Shown here piece after piece: positions 33,620-47,245 of a DNA stretch of 64,000 bases. Made by a program: the position numbers and the translations under genes. Position 1 is the first letter of the stretch; the number at the start of each line of letters is the position of its first letter. The DNA is from Thunnus maccoyii (Eukaryota > Chordata > Actinopteri > Scombriformes > Scombridae), in the NCBI RefSeq assembly GCF_910596095.1, contig NC_056544.1, positions 13,191,155 through 13,255,154 of the forward strand, read 5' to 3'. The notes below the pieces were generated by a model, which was given only the letters and a program-made list of their open reading frames with translations, searched no databases and had not been told where the DNA came from.

Positions 33620-35200
33620 TCTATGAATGTAAAATAACAGTAGCACAGCTGTAGCTCTAAGTTTTAATGAAACAACATATTCCAGGAATAAATAAGTAGC
33701 TTGCAGGGCTGTGGAGGGAAATAAATGCAGCTCTTTTGACCTTGAAGCTAACAAATATCTGCTAAACTTGTTTGACTGTCTTCATTAGTGGTGTTTTCTC
33801 CCATGCACTTGTCATTATTGTTGCTTCTTTGCAAGGTTATATATATTTTCTGTTGCATGTAGAGTACGTCGTGTTTGACAAAAGTGTTTTTGAAAATACA
33901 AAAATGTAAAATGTAATGAAAAAGCCACACTTAGTGGTATTAGTGATAAACTATTCCACAAAGCGATGGTATGGAGAATGCTTCTGGGTCTGGGCAGCAT
34001 CCCAGTTGCTAAGCTACTAAGATACAGGTTTGCACAAGAAGTATATTGTATACTAAATAAACATGGAGTGTAAATTCTGCAAAATGTACCAATGTAATCT
34101 GAGGAATTGAACAGAAAGATAGAGATTACATGATAACATCATTTTTTAAATCCCTGATTTTCTTTGCATCACTCCAAGATGGAGGACGTGGAGGTCAAAT
34201 CATACTGACTCAAACTGTACGACGGCTCTCATATGCAGATGACAACAACAACACACACACACACACACACACGCTCGCACAGTCACACAGTCACACATCA
34301 TCCTAGCTCTTGTTTAACGGCGCACATCAAATATTGTCAGTCATGGTCTAAATAGAGCATGCTGGGACTTCAGGGATGTTCAGTCATCTCCAAGGCTTGC
34401 TGATTCTGCTCTAAGAATAGATCAAACTCTGAGCCGTTGTCCTATTTTGTTCTTATCTAGCAGGCGAGCGCGAAAATAATCCACCCAGCAAAATACAAAT
34501 TTGAACATATCTGCCATGTCTAACAGGATTCAGCTCAAATGATGAAAGCATGTTCGAAAACAGGCTGAAGATGGTCGTGTCTCTTTCGCTCTAGATGATG
34601 CAATGTGCTGCTGAATTTGATGTGTTGAACTCTGCAGGTTCTGGTTGGGTAAAAAAGGACCAAAACTACCCACAATGTGTGATACTCAGCACTCTTTCTG
34701 TGTTGTTACAAGGCAGTCGGTCCAGTCTTTACACTCTCTGACTGTGTTCTTCTGAGGCTTCATCTTGCACCGAGTGATGTTCATGTGTATCCAATTATAC
34801 ACAAAACTCCTAATGTCAAGTTAATTACAGCCAGGGGACTTCACTTATCCTACAACACTCATATAAAGGAAATACAACTCAAGAGTATCAGAGGAGTCGG
34901 GGAGTCTGCACCTCCACTGGATGCGGCTCTGCAGGAGAAATTCATGCAGTGTAATTATTGGCTATGATGAAGGCTCCACCAACTTCTAGGCCTACAATAA
35001 ACGCCATAACCAGCATGTGAGATCTTTGCGAGCTGATGCTGCTCCTGATGCTGCCAACACACGTCACGTGAGTCGCGGATTGACCAATCAAATGAGACCT
35101 TTAACTATTTCTGTCTCCCCCCTCAAGATATTACTGTTATAACACCCACACAGTTATGACAACTACACAACAGCATGCAGTTTGTGTTTTTTTTGTATTT
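33620..35200. other. Non-coding, no recognised feature
   Basis: AT-rich unique-looking DNA with a short CA run (34251-34271). Nothing else is supported. Confidence 0.4.
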
Positions 35201-35219
35201 TTCCATATGCATCTCTCTC

Positions 35220-35700
35220 TTGTGTCTCTAAAGTTGAACCGATAGCCGATTTATTGATTCTCAATAGGCCCCAGCGTCACCGCGATGCCCAAACCACTGA
35301 AAGCAGCAACATTCACGCCCTCACAGACATGCAGGTGGCTCCTCTGAACGTGCCCACACCTCTCCAGCAAGCACCGCTAAAATCATGCCGGTGTTGTTTT
35401 CTGGATCAGCGGAATCCCACCTCCCCCCCCCCCATCACCCCCACCACCCCAAAACCACCACCACCACTCTTCCTCATCGGCGGCGGCGTTCAGCCTCCCT
35501 CAGCATCCGTCCCTCCTGCTTCCTCCTGCTGCCCGCCCCGGCATCATCATCTCCTCCATGCCGAGAGGACTCCCCCCCCCACGGCTCCGAAGTGCTCGGC
35601 GTCAGTTCGTACTTTCGGTTCTCTAGCTTTATGAAATTAAAACTCATACAGCTAGATAACCAAAGACACAAACTAACCCGTCGTCCTCTTAAAGGGGCAG
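35220..35700. promoter_or_regulatory. CpG-containing, C-run-rich block
   Basis: GGCGGCGGCG, several C runs of 7-11 and frequent CpGs stand out against AT-rich flanks. It lies about 1 kb from the candidate minus-strand first exon at 36.6 kb and could be part of a promoter region. Overlapping open frames here are composition-driven. Confidence 0.3.
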
Positions 35701-35786
35701 CCTCTCCGGGAGAGAAGAGAGAGGACAGAAAGAGAGAGAGAGAGAGAGAGAGAGCCTGCCTGTGGTCACATTGCACTGAGAGCCCC

Positions 35787-35949
<163 letters not shown>

Positions 35950-36053
35950 TGGAGAAGCAACCAAACTGCTCAGGATAAGAAAAGTGTGATATTTATGTGT
36001 ATCATTATATGTAGGTGGTTATGGTTTCTATTAATAGTTTAAGCACACACCTA

Positions 36054-36089
36054 CTCTCTCTCTCTCTCTCTATCACACACACACACACA

Positions 36090-36162
<73 letters not shown>
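36054..36162. repeat. Compound (CT)9-(CA)44 microsatellite
   Basis: A CT run (36054-36071) is followed by a CA array (36074-36162) with one CAG interruption. Confidence 0.97.
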
Positions 36163-36164
<2 letters not shown>

Positions 36165-36628
36165 ATTGACATACTATCCAATTGCTCCTTAACTGGCACA
36201 ATCTATCCCCATCAAATCCAACTCTTTCTTTATTGGCACCACCACGTTTAAAGCAAAGCAAAAAGCTTATTGCACAAGTACAAACTATCACTTTCACTAT
36301 AGGCTATATTTTGTGTTTGCACAGCATCACAAGTATATGTAACTACAGGCTGCACACAACCCTGTCTGTCAAAACCATTTCATTTTTAAGAGACAGGTTT
36401 GCCTTTTGACAATATTGTGGGCTTATGTTGCAAGATTTGAGCAGTTATTCTGCAGCATCAGGCCTAAAAGACAAGCTAAGTTCCCATAAAACAGCCTTCA
36501 CACAACGCCTGCAACAATCAATGTGATGGACGTGTAACAGCAGGCTATAAAACACACAACAGAACCTCTTAATTCATTTTACAGTCCAGTTACACTAGTC
36601 ATCACATAAAGCCAGCATCCCCACTTAC

Positions 36629-36870
36629 TTGCACATCAGGCTAACTCCACTCCTCTAAAGTCAATATCCTCCAAGGATCTCAGTTCCGCCTTGATTTGTT
36701 TTTAGTCTGATCGCGATGAGAGAAAATAGTGTAAAAGAAGCAGCAGAGTGTTTAAGCTGCAAAGTGTCCTATCTGTGCGTTGACTTGCATAAGAACAACA
36801 CGGTGTCCTCTCCCGCACACATGCGAGCTGCGACTGACAAGTGCAGAGAGTCCACACGGTGAGCAGAGAG
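36629..36870 (-). other. Candidate alternative first exon of the minus-strand transcript
   Basis: On the minus strand the segment ends with a consensus donor (GTAAGTGG, GT at 36628-36627). Its 5' half has CpGs and promoter-like composition. All frames contain stops, so it would be 5' UTR or non-coding. An internal acceptor-like site (TTCTCTCATCGCGATCAG) near 36707 could alternatively make it a 77-nt internal exon. Confidence 0.35.
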
Positions 36871-36883
36871 GATAAACTCCGCC

Positions 36884-36972
36884 TCAGAGAGAGAGAGAGA
36901 GGGGGGGAGGGAGGGAGGGAGGGAGAGAGAGGGAGAGAGAGAGAGAGCGAGAGAGAGAGCGAGAGAGAGAGG
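36884..36972. repeat. (GA)n / (GGGA)n purine tract
   Basis: About 89 bases of almost pure G and A, just upstream (on the minus strand) of the candidate first exon at 36629-36870. Confidence 0.9.
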
Positions 36973-36979
36973 CGGTGAT

Positions 36980-38125
36980 CTGAAATCATTAAAGCCAATT
37001 TAAAAATTGAATACAGGTGTGTGTTAATCAGGAGTTTATTCCCCCAATTATCCTCATCAGTCAAGCACTGCGTCAAATATCTTAAATATTAAATTGAGTC
37101 CGGATGGAGCTGAGTCTGACCTGCTATTCTGAGAGTCTACTTGATTTTTTAATTGAGTAGGCATTTTGTAACTTCACTTAATTAAATTTGTGAATTTAAA
37201 AAAAAAACACACTCGTCTCAGCTCTTTGGGGATCATTTACTGTCACATTTACAGAAGCATTTTCTTTTTTTTTTTTTTTAAATATCCATAACGGAGCACA
37301 AACTTTATATATAAAAAATCCTCTTAATTCACAGCAATATTCTACAGCTTTGTGAAATTCATTTGGAGCAACAAATAATCTCCAAATAGCCTCTTTTGAT
37401 CAGAGCTGAAACATGACTGAAATCATAAAAAACTGAGTTTATTTTGTCTTATATCAGATGATTCAACTGGGATGTTTTGAGCATAAAAACGTATAATTAA
37501 TACGTTTCAAAATACTTAAAAAACTCCAGTCAGCTCTCCTCTGTCGAGAATGTACATTATTATAAAATGATAAACATGTAATTAAATGCATTTTAAGGGA
37601 AATAGGGATATCGAAATGAGGTCAACAAGTTGACCTACATTCTCTTTACTGTTCATTTGACCTATTTATGGCTGCTACAGATTATTTTCCATGATTATTA
37701 CATTACTCTCAGCAGATTTTGTCCATACTTGTACCTACAGTGACCTTTTTAGAGGATTTGGCCATAGGCTACTCTAATCAATACCTTCTTCAAGCTCCGT
37801 ACAGGAAGAGAAATTGTTCCAGATGCTTATTTTTCTTTATTTTAAATACAACAAAAACTCGCTGTGCAGGCACCTGAGCAGAGGAATCCGAGGTTTCTGT
37901 CCTTGGTGCAGAAAAGGCCTACGCCTAGCTAAATCCTGATAGCATATTCAGGCTATATGCAGCCTTATCGAGAGTGATATTATGATATGAGTGATATCAG
38001 GGCTGAGGAGATGAGATAGTGGGCGCGATAACAATCACACCCTTTGATAAAAAAAGAAGCCAGTGGCAGACACAAGACCCGAGTAGCAACTTGCAATATC
38101 TCTCAAAGTTTGAAAGGATATTTAA
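36980..38125. other. Non-coding, AT-rich
   Basis: No feature found beyond a T run (37265-37279). Confidence 0.4.
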
Positions 38126-38127
38126 AA

Positions 38128-38129
<2 letters not shown>

Positions 38130-38185
<56 letters not shown>

Positions 38186-38209
38186 GTAAACCAATAAAAA
38201 GGAGAAGAA

Positions 38210-38256
<47 letters not shown>

Positions 38257-38261
38257 AGAAG
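38130..38261. repeat. (GT)26 followed by (GAA)n
   Basis: A perfect GT array (38130-38182), a 19-bp spacer, then about 20 units of a GAA/AAG triplet (38202-38261) with one GAG unit. Long GAA tracts form triplexes. Confidence 0.96.
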
Positions 38262-38884
38262 TAGGAAGATGCAGTACGGGTTTCCAAACGAAGCTTGCAT
38301 CAGATAGCAGTTACATATCTGATTATTGCGCATGGGCAATCTGTTAGTATCACGGAGGTGCAGCTCTTCTGTCAGGCTGCAGCACAGGTCCGACTCTACT
38401 GTATGAATCCTATTCTACTCTGCATCATTTATAAGTAGATCTAATCAGCTGTGGCCTCTGCTGCATGTCATCCTGTAATTGAACTTACACCTGCACGCAG
38501 CGCTGTTGGCACGGTTTAAGAAACAAGAGGCAGGCCTGCACAATTTAAAAAATATATCATTATGTGCCACATTAGCATGAAAGCAGGGTTCATTTTCATT
38601 GGATGCACAGTGCTCGTTGCTTCTGAGCATGCGTGAGCGTGGTGTTAGAGGACACGTGCATCATCTACATTGTATTTGATTAAAAAATATAGCTATTCAC
38701 GTCACTTAATAGGCTTTCATTGCATTTATAAATAAATAGATACAGTAAATGTTCCCTCAGGGCGTCACATGTACATTCATCAGTGTTACTGAAAATTTAA
38801 AATCTATTTAAAAATAGAGGCTGAAACATGAAACATTGTTTTAATGTAGCAACAAGAAAACACTCAAATTTCATGCATTAATTG

Positions 38885-38906
38885 TTTTTTTTTTTTTTTT
38901 TTTTTT
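38885..38906 (+). repeat. Poly(T) run of 22
   Basis: A homopolymer tract. No tail-like feature or target duplication is seen around it. Confidence 0.9.
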
Positions 38907-39116
38907 GGAGAAATCTTTACGCACAAGAGCAGCTCGACCACTAAACATCTTTTAAGTCCTTTAAGTTGTGAACAGAATTACAACTATTTTTATTTACTCA
39001 ATCACACTAGATGGTTGTATAAAAATATAACACAAAAGTTATATTAATTCCTGAAGATAAAGTACATTCAGTCAACTACACTGAAGGTTTGTTGAGGGTT
39101 TAAAAATCTGTTAAAC

Positions 39117-39117
<1 letters not shown>

Positions 39118-39159
<42 letters not shown>
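39118..39159. repeat. (GT)21 microsatellite
   Basis: A perfect array. A (CCT)n run follows at about 39431-39469. Confidence 0.95.
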
Positions 39160-39160
<1 letters not shown>

Positions 39161-40098
39161 TTCAGATGGATTTTCCCACAAACAAGTGACAGGGAAAATT
39201 TACCCCCCCTCCTCCAAAAAAGAAAAAAAAAGACAAGAAAAAAAAGAAAAAGAAAGAAGTCAACATCAAGTTCAACAACGTGCCGGAGAGAAATTTACAT
39301 GACAATCAGGTCTGGGATCCTCGAGGTCCCCCCACCCTGCACAGCAGAGTCTGGCGTCAGCCCCGCTACACTTTCCCAGGCTCACAACAATATCTCCCCG
39401 CTGAACTCTGCACTGCAGCGCTGCCTGGGGCCTCCTCCTCCTCCTCATCCTCCTCCTCCTCCTCCTCCTACACCTCCTCCTTCTCTACTGCTGGCTACAT
39501 GAATACTTCTTACATGAGCACATGGCTGCGAAAACCCTCATTAAATATTCTGAAGTTTTAAACCCTAAACGCAAACTAATTAACATTCTTCACTGCATCA
39601 TGAAAAATTAGGTTAAACTTTGGTAGCATTTCTATGATGACTTCAAGTGTGTCTGTACTGCTCAAAGGGCCTTATTGCACTTTATAGTATTTTTAAATAT
39701 ATGTTATAGTATTGCTTTGATGTTCTTTTAATATTTCAGGTACAGTTCGCTCATAGTTTTGCTCTGATATTAGCAGAATATGTGAGTGAATAGTTTAAAA
39801 AGGATGATTTTTTGGAGGATTATTAGATTTGGGGCTTTCTAAAAATTGTTAGTTTATCTTGTATCTCTAGTAAGGTAACACACACCAAGATATCTCATTT
39901 TCTAATTGAAATGAGATAATTATTTCAAGGAAAGGAAGGAAATTGTAAAATTAAAAAGAATGTGTAAATAAAGCCCAAATTAACCTGCATCAGTCTCAAA
40001 AGGTTACTTACAAATTACTTCCACATAGATCCTCTGATTACAACAAAGACAGATTTTAGTGTTTTATAATTTCACTCCATCCAAATAAACTGCTCGAT

Positions 40099-40102
<4 letters not shown>

Positions 40103-40192
<90 letters not shown>
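40103..40192. repeat. (AC)45 microsatellite
   Basis: A perfect 90-bp array, the longest uninterrupted dinucleotide run in the window. Confidence 0.97.
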
Positions 40193-40196
<4 letters not shown>

Positions 40197-40330
40197 GCAC
40201 TACTTCCTATCATGCGTGGCAAAGACGAACCGCAACGCCTTCTCTCAAATGTTAGACGTCTTCTTTCAAATCTAATATTTATTTTTCTCGCTATTTTCCA
40301 CAAATACTATATAGAAAAATCCTCTCTTAC

Positions 40331-40470
40331 CGGATGAAGCGGGTCAGACAGGAGTGTGAGAGCTGCGGCTGCAGACAGGGAGAGAGGCGAGTGGAGGGAG
40401 GATGATGGTGATGATGAGGAGAAGGAGGAGGAGGAGGAGGAGGAGGAGGAGGGAGTACAGCCGGCTCGGG
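40331..40470 (-). other. Candidate alternative first exon of the minus-strand transcript
   Basis: On the minus strand, CTGACCCGCTTCATCCG is followed by GTAAGAGAGG (GT at 40330-40329), a strong donor. Upstream is a (TCC)n run (40422-40453 as GGA on plus) and GC-rich sequence up to about 40470, then AT-rich DNA. A TATA box is not evident. Confidence 0.4.
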
Positions 40471-40479
40471 CCTATCAAA

Positions 40480-43400
40480 TTAGTCAAACAGGCCCTATAA
40501 TATTAAGGGGGGAATAAACGGGAATAAACACTATGAAAGTAGGTTGATGCTGTTTTATTTTGTTTGTTTGCAGGCAGGAAGTCACTGATTAGACCCAAAT
40601 GTTGTGGCGATAAATAAGGTGTGTAATAATCTACAAGTCTCCATTATTAAGAAACAACCACCAGTTTAAAGGCTCATCGTATTTTCATCTGGAAGACACT
40701 TAATTTGTGTCACGTTTTTCAAAATATCAAACATGCACAGAGTCCAGAGGAAACGACAACATAATGTACAGCAGGATTAATTGATTTACATCTTTATACG
40801 TCTTAAAAGGGAAAAAAAAACAGTCTCAAGGTTGAGTTGGGTTTATCCTCCAATATCCAGGATGGATCCTTTCATTCAATCTCCTTATTCATATATCTAC
40901 AAATCAATATAGTCAAGGTGTGAATAGAAAACAAGTCAAGAGATTTAGCATCATATAACCTGCTATTGTTGCCTTGTTTCAGTGTTATATGCAGGATACA
41001 AACGCTTCCCTATTATATAAAAATACAGAGGAAGTTACCTGAAGGCTCTTAGCGGCTCTACAGTGATGTGTGCAGGTGTTTACAGCCTGTTTATGATCGA
41101 CCTGTGACTCACAAGCCTGTTTCTTACAGCGGAATGATAATAAATACAGTCGCTTCTCAGCTGCTCACCGACAGACAACATGTGGCTGTTTAAGGAGCAG
41201 GACGAGAAATGAATTTTAACGATCTGGACCTTAAAACCAAACGATATGCTGCAAGCTCATGTCTGATTTTGAATATGTGTAAACTGAAGAAACAGCATAC
41301 AGTAAAAAATGCTTCTATACTGGACGAAACAGCGACACTCTTTGGTGAGAAGAGAATGCATCAGCTCGTCAAAACTGTATAACAGGTACAGTAATGATAT
41401 AATTTAGATACTGCAGATGTATTTAGATATTTATTTGCTTTATTATCCTGTCATAAAGCTGCTGTGTGTTTACATAAATAAATAAATAAGTAAAAAGCAA
41501 ATAAAAAAAGGAAAGTGAGTAATCTAAAACTTATTCTGCTGCAGACAAAGTCTACAGTCAATCTACATGAAAATACAACAACAATTCATCTCCTTCACAG
41601 AATAAGAATTCATATTTTAATTATAAAGAATAGTTTTAATTAAGGGCTAATAGTTCAGACTATGGTGAAAACACTGACACTAAGAAATTAAAGATACAAT
41701 AAAAAAACAGATTGATTCTATTTGTAAGAAAACGTGTGAGGATATTGTTAGAGAAATTAAACATTAAGAAACATTAAAACACTGCAGTTCAACCTATAAT
41801 TTAGTTTTTATTTGACAAGTTAACCTGTTGAGCAGAAAAGGGCTGAAAGGCCTAAACTGACTGAAACACAGGCTGAAATGTTTTATACTGTAAAGTATGT
41901 AAAATCTATAAATATTGTGTGTAAACTTTGATTAGATATTATATCATAGTATTATCATTATTATCATTATTATTATTATTACTCTTTCAGATCATGAACA
42001 TACAGCTCTAGTTGGTGAAGTCTTGTTGATAGATGTGATGATGTTTTATCCACACAGCTGTAAAATTATACATTTATAATCTTTGTTTTCTTATTATTAA
42101 TGCTCAATAATGCCTGTTTGTATTAGATGATATGAACTTTTTCATGATAATAAAAGAGAAATTGCATTAATTTCATTTCCTTTTCCAGCCTTTATGAGGT
42201 GAATGTACAATTATTTAAAATTCACTGAATTATTTATCTTATTTTTTAAAATGCAGTTTGATTTTATTACAAAATGTTGGGATACATTTTTTAGTTCTTA
42301 CTATTACATTTGTGAGAGAATAAAAAATGTTCTGAACTAAATTAACCTGTAAAATTCAATACAAAACATTATTCTGCTCATTCAGCTCAGTGGCACTTTA
42401 GATTGTTTAAATTGTTGTATTTTTGTTTTATACACACAATATGTTTGACTTAAATGAAATAATTTGTTAATTAATTTATACATATTTAATTCATTATGAT
42501 GTCTGAAATGTATTGCTTCGACATAAACAATAGGATTTGATGTTACATGTGTTTTCACATTTGATCAGATTTATTTATCTTTTAGACCTTACAGACACTT
42601 AATCCATCATCCATTTACTGATACAGGATCAGACAAGTTCTGCACATTATATAATAATAATAACATATTTAATTTAGTGAACATGACCGGGGAAATGAGT
42701 TAAAGAGTATCTGACAGTTTGTGGTTTATTGTATTTACTTTTACATGTTCATTTAAAAATACATTTTTATCTACTTTTTCAGAATATTTTTTAACAAAAG
42801 CACAGATCTGAATCCATAATGAAAAATAATCTACTGTCTGAGTGTTTTAAATCACTGTAACTTTGTCACTCACAAAAAATTAAACAGAATGGATATAAAC
42901 ATGTAGATATTCTATTTCCCAACTTATTATGAGGTGAATGTGATTGTTGTTTTGAGTAATATGATCTTGAATTAGATGTTTTAATTAATCACATATTAAA
43001 CCCCATTTTTGTATGATGATTATTTACTATATTAGTGAATTTGAGGTTTTCTTTCAGGATCCGTCTGCCTCCTCAATTAACAGTTACTGGCAACAGTAAT
43101 GTAGAAGAATCAGTGGCAGAAATATAAAGATGTTTCACTTCTTTAGGTTTTTATAGGCTGAGTCTCTTCTATGACCTACATATTGATTTGGTGTTAATGT
43201 TTCATGCTGAAACTCGCAGGCCTCACATCTGAACTGACTCTGAACTCAAAATCAAGACATCAGGCTCAAGTCTGGCCTGCAGGACAAGAATTTAGATGAG
43301 AAGTCATCTCATATAAATGGGTTAAAATGACATGTCCAAAAATATTTGATCAATCTATTCTATTATTATTATTACTTGAATATGTCCAGTTATTTACTAT

Positions 43401-44260
43401 TATTTGTCTTGATTATATACATATATTTATTGCAGGGTTGCAGATTACTGCAGTGAGTGCAATTATTTAAAAAATGACATAAAACCATAACCATAGTTTA
43501 ATTTCTGATTCAATAAGATCATACTGTTGTTGTTGTTTTTTTTGTTTTTTTTAAAAAGGGGAGAAATTGATCTAAATACAAGATTAAGAATTGATTAATA
43601 AAGGACTTGTGAAAATAGATTATACTGATTATAATGTACAACAATGAAATATACTTTAAAAAGAAGAAGTTCAAAAGCTCTATTATAATCTATTATAATG
43701 CACAATTGCTCTGTTTTGTGTGAATACTGAGAAATGAAGAAAATCAAAGTTATGGCCTAAAAAGTTGAAGTAAGTATTGTCACATCTTCACTATAAATCC
43801 CACTTTTCAACAAATATACAGTCAGATAGAAATACAATGAGTCCTGCTTGGTGTAAGTTAAGTAATGTTGCAGATTTACAGTTTTTTTGTGCATGAGACA
43901 GTTTAAAAAAAAAATTAACAAGCATTGATCTGACCAACAAAACTAATCTCTCTAAACACAAAAAGTACAGACTTCTTTCTTTTTATTGGCCATGATACAA
44001 ATGGTCAATAACTCCTAAACTTTAATAACAGATTTTACAAACATCCTGAGATGAGAAAAAAAGTATAGATACAGTACATTTTTAAAAGAGCAACATTGTT
44101 TTTAAAAGGATTGTTACTATCATTTTAAACTTTAAAAAGCACAGAGAAACTGTAGAGGCGGAAATAAGCAACATCACACTGGACATCAGCCTATAAAAAC
44201 TTTAACAAGTTAAATATTAATCATTTTCATCTTAGACACAATTTCACAAACTCCACACAG
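40480..44260. other. Very AT-rich gene-free stretch
   Basis: About 3.8 kb with long A/T runs and few CpGs. A weak minus-strand donor (CTTCAG then GTAACTTCC, exon end at 41039) is the only splice-like signal noted. No coding frame or recognised repeat. Confidence 0.45.
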
Positions 44261-44340
44261 TAGAAATATTAAAGTTTAATTAGCGTTACAGAGGGATAGG
44301 CGCTTAGCTAAACTTTGAGTAAACAGAGTAAACTTCTTAC

Positions 44341-44660
44341 CACAGCAGGCTCGTGCAGAGAGACCTGTTAATTCCTCCTCTGCCTCGCGTGAAAGAGGGA
44401 GAGCGAGCCCGAGCCCTCGTGCCTTAATTTGAGGCAGGCTGGGTTTTATGATAATCAGAGCTGACACCGACCTGTGCGCCGTGAATAGAGGAGGGCACCC
44501 TCGAGCCTGCGTTCCCACGAGCCGCATTCCTACGGTCAAGTTCAAGCTCAAAGCGCGAGCCGCCATTACTATGCGAGGCGTGCCGCGTGGCTAATTCCAA
44601 AAAGGCGCGCGCTCCCCGCCGTGGGAGAGTTCGTCACCTTGTATTCAAATGCAGCAGCAG
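44341..44660 (-). promoter_or_regulatory. CpG island-like segment with a minus-strand donor; candidate first exon and promoter
   Basis: An abrupt GC- and CpG-rich island in AT-rich DNA (GGCGCGCGC, GTGCCGCGTGG, AAAGCGCGAGCC). On the minus strand TAATGGCGGCTCGCGC is a YY1-type initiator carrying an ATG at 44566, and the segment ends with GCCTGCTGTG then GTAAGAAG (GT at 44340-44339). The frame from that ATG stays open to the donor (MAARALSLNLTVGMRLVGTQ...LSARACC, about 75 codons), but I do not recognise it. It also contains TTTTATGATAATCAG, a HOX/MEIS-like site. Confidence 0.45.
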
Positions 44661-45499
44661 ATAGATAGATAGGCCCACTGTGTGGCTGTCATCAAGTCTC
44701 TGCAGCCAACATCACACCAAAGAAGATACTGTTGTTTCTGTTTCCCTGAGAGTAAATAAGTAAACAAACATCCAAAATAAGTAAACATCATATGCTCGTT
44801 CAAATTATGCTTCTTCAATGAAAAATCCGAAAATATACGTCACCGTTTGAAGATTTTTTTTACCCTTATTTTATCACTTATTAGCCTGTTTTCTGCTGTG
44901 ATGTTTGTAATTTAATCTTTTTCGTAGAATTGATTTTTTATCAGTAAACATATCGATCATGTGGTGTTTCCACACTGCACAAAATAAAATAAAAACGTAT
45001 TCCTGTTTGAAATAGACAAAGTCTATGCATGCTCATAAAATGCTTATTAATTACTGTAAGCTATAGGCTATCGTCTCCCACTCTATAGCCTGTATATCTG
45101 TAGGTGGTGGATCACGTATCTGACGAGCAGCTAAAACGCTTAAAACAAAAACATTAAAGTTTTAAACAAACAAATAATGACAAGAAATGTGATTCAACGT
45201 TGATTTATTTTTTATCCACAAATTCCTGAAAACCGTCTAAGGACTACTAGAGCAATTTTTGGAAATCAGTTGCTGCAGTACTGTACAGTATATGGACAGA
45301 TACTTTATGTTCAGTTATACTTATATATAGGCTATATATACATACAAAGCCTTCTTGGGTAGTTTAATGACGTAATGTCTCAAAGTCTGGGTTACATTTG
45401 CTTTTACCTCCAAAAATTACAAATTTGATCAGCAAAAACTATGTGCTGCTGAGCTTATGTGGTATTTGTTAGCATACAGTGTGCTCTAAATATTCATAT

Positions 45500-45600
45500 T
45501 ATGTTTTATGTATTCTGTTATGTTTTGTGGATCTTTGTGTTCAAATCTGCTGTAAGACAAATGTCTCTTTGGAGACAATAAAGTTGAAATTGAAGTTAAG
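45500..45600 (+). mobile_element. Possible LINE 3' tail
   Basis: CTGTAAGACAAATGTCTCTT followed by GGAGACAATAAAGTTGAAATT resembles the 3' ends of vertebrate L2/CR1-type LINEs. No reverse transcriptase is preserved upstream. Confidence 0.4.
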
Positions 45601-45692
45601 CAGTTTTGTTCATAAAAGGCAGAAACAATATGTGAAGAATGTTTTAGTTTTGTAATAGTAAAAAATAAATGTTCTGGTAATGAATGAATTAC

Positions 45693-45719
45693 CTCTTACA
45701 ACCATCATGGTTGTAAGAG
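45693..45719. repeat. 27-bp palindrome
   Basis: CTCTTACAACCAT and ATGGTTGTAAGAG are exact complements with a single C between them. Confidence 0.85.
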
Positions 45720-46289
45720 TGATATAAGTTTTATATGGACAGCAGATCAGTAACAGTCATAGCTCAATACTTTATATGACTCAGAGAGTCAGCGGCTGTT
45801 AAAGAACACTCGGTTTTCTAAAACAGAAGATTTACATTTATCCATTTAAAAACCCACACAGAGACTGTTTCCTTTCACTTCATGCTTCATGATGCATATT
45901 TCTATTTTAGCGTATGTGACACATTATCACTGACTAAACAATCTGTTAAACAAAAGGCACTGACAATAGATGACTTTGAGTTAATTTACAAAAAGATTAC
46001 AGACATTGTTTCAGTTTTCATCAAAAAATTGTCATATTTTCTCAGAAACCATTTCAAAAACCTAAACTAGTAACAACATATTTCAACACTGGACACTTAG
46101 ATGCCTTATAGTCCTATATATACACTAACAAGCAGCAAATAATGTGTAGTCAGTGTTGTTCAAAACAGCTCATCAAGCTTTGTATTTCTGACAATTTTCA
46201 CAATATTTATCACTTATATTTTACACCATTTAAATAAAACATTCTGAATCTCTCTGTAGTATTTTTTAACCAACAATCAGTGTCTGTAT

Positions 46290-46550
46290 ATCTGAGAAGG
46301 AAGTCAGTGTGAGTTTGACGTCAAGAAGCAGAAGATTCCCACATATATGGCCTGTAAGTGTCTAGCCACAGTATAATTGGCTGGCTCGGTCCCAGACAGC
46401 CCCGTCCCACCTCCCCATGTTCTTGCATTCGAGGTCCCATAAAACAGTGTCTGGCTCGCTGATCCCACGACCCCTGAGGGAATAAATCCCTCACTCATGA
46501 TTTGGATGGTGTGGTTCTGTCTGTGATCATGAAGAGAAGAGTTTAACATA
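46290..46550. promoter_or_regulatory. Candidate conserved non-coding element
   Basis: A GC-balanced block in AT-rich flanks with CCCATAAAACAGTG and CGACCCCTGAGGGAATAAAT. The minus-strand open frame here has no recognisable domain. Confidence 0.3.
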
Positions 46551-46969
46551 TCAGGAAGTTATGCCACCATAACCCTTATTTTACCTAATTTCATGTCAGT
46601 ATTTGAACATACATTTAATCTGCAATCTCCCGTTACTTCACTAAAATATTGCATTTATTATAATTAGATAATGAGTCACATATAGCAGCTATTTCCTATC
46701 TATAGCTCAATTCATTACAACCACATCATCACAATCCTGCATCTTATAACAAAAACAAACGTAGGCAAAAAATTGAACCTCTGAACCAGCTTGTAGCTTT
46801 TCTGTTGTTCCACATTTACAAGCTTATATTCACTTTCACTAGCTTCCCTTTTACAGACTTCAGTTGGTCTTAAAGGGCTGAACAACCCCATAAAAACATT
46901 TTACTCACAACTCTCTGTGGTCCTGCAGAAAAGAGATAGATTTATCAGTGTGGAAGGGAAACATCTTAT

Positions 46970-47245
46970 TATGTAATGACGACAAAGAGGGCTGGCCAGG
47001 TCAGAGGTGAGATGAACTCCTGACCCCCTCGGAGCCGCCGGAGTGTGCCGGTGACCATTGGTCTGTTGATGAACTCGCAGGCTCGCGGACAGTGCATTTG
47101 GTGACCTTTGGTGTCATTTGCCGGACAGCAGACGGATGTGTCTTTAACCCAATCAGCACTGATCAGTTGACCTGTCGAGGCAGGAAACCACAGTGATGCT
47201 GTAATAGTGGTGGATCGTTGAATGTGAATCAAAAATGGATTCAAA
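46970..47245. promoter_or_regulatory. Candidate conserved non-coding element
   Basis: A CpG-containing block with CGGAGCCGCCGG and nuclear-receptor-like half-sites (GGTGACCTTTGG, AGGTCAGAGGTGA at 46999). The open frame on the minus strand (91 codons) has no recognisable motif. Confidence 0.3.

Noticed and set aside
38044..38307. Arg-rich and Val-Cys-rich frames
   Set aside because: These are translations of the (GT)n and (GAA)n microsatellites.
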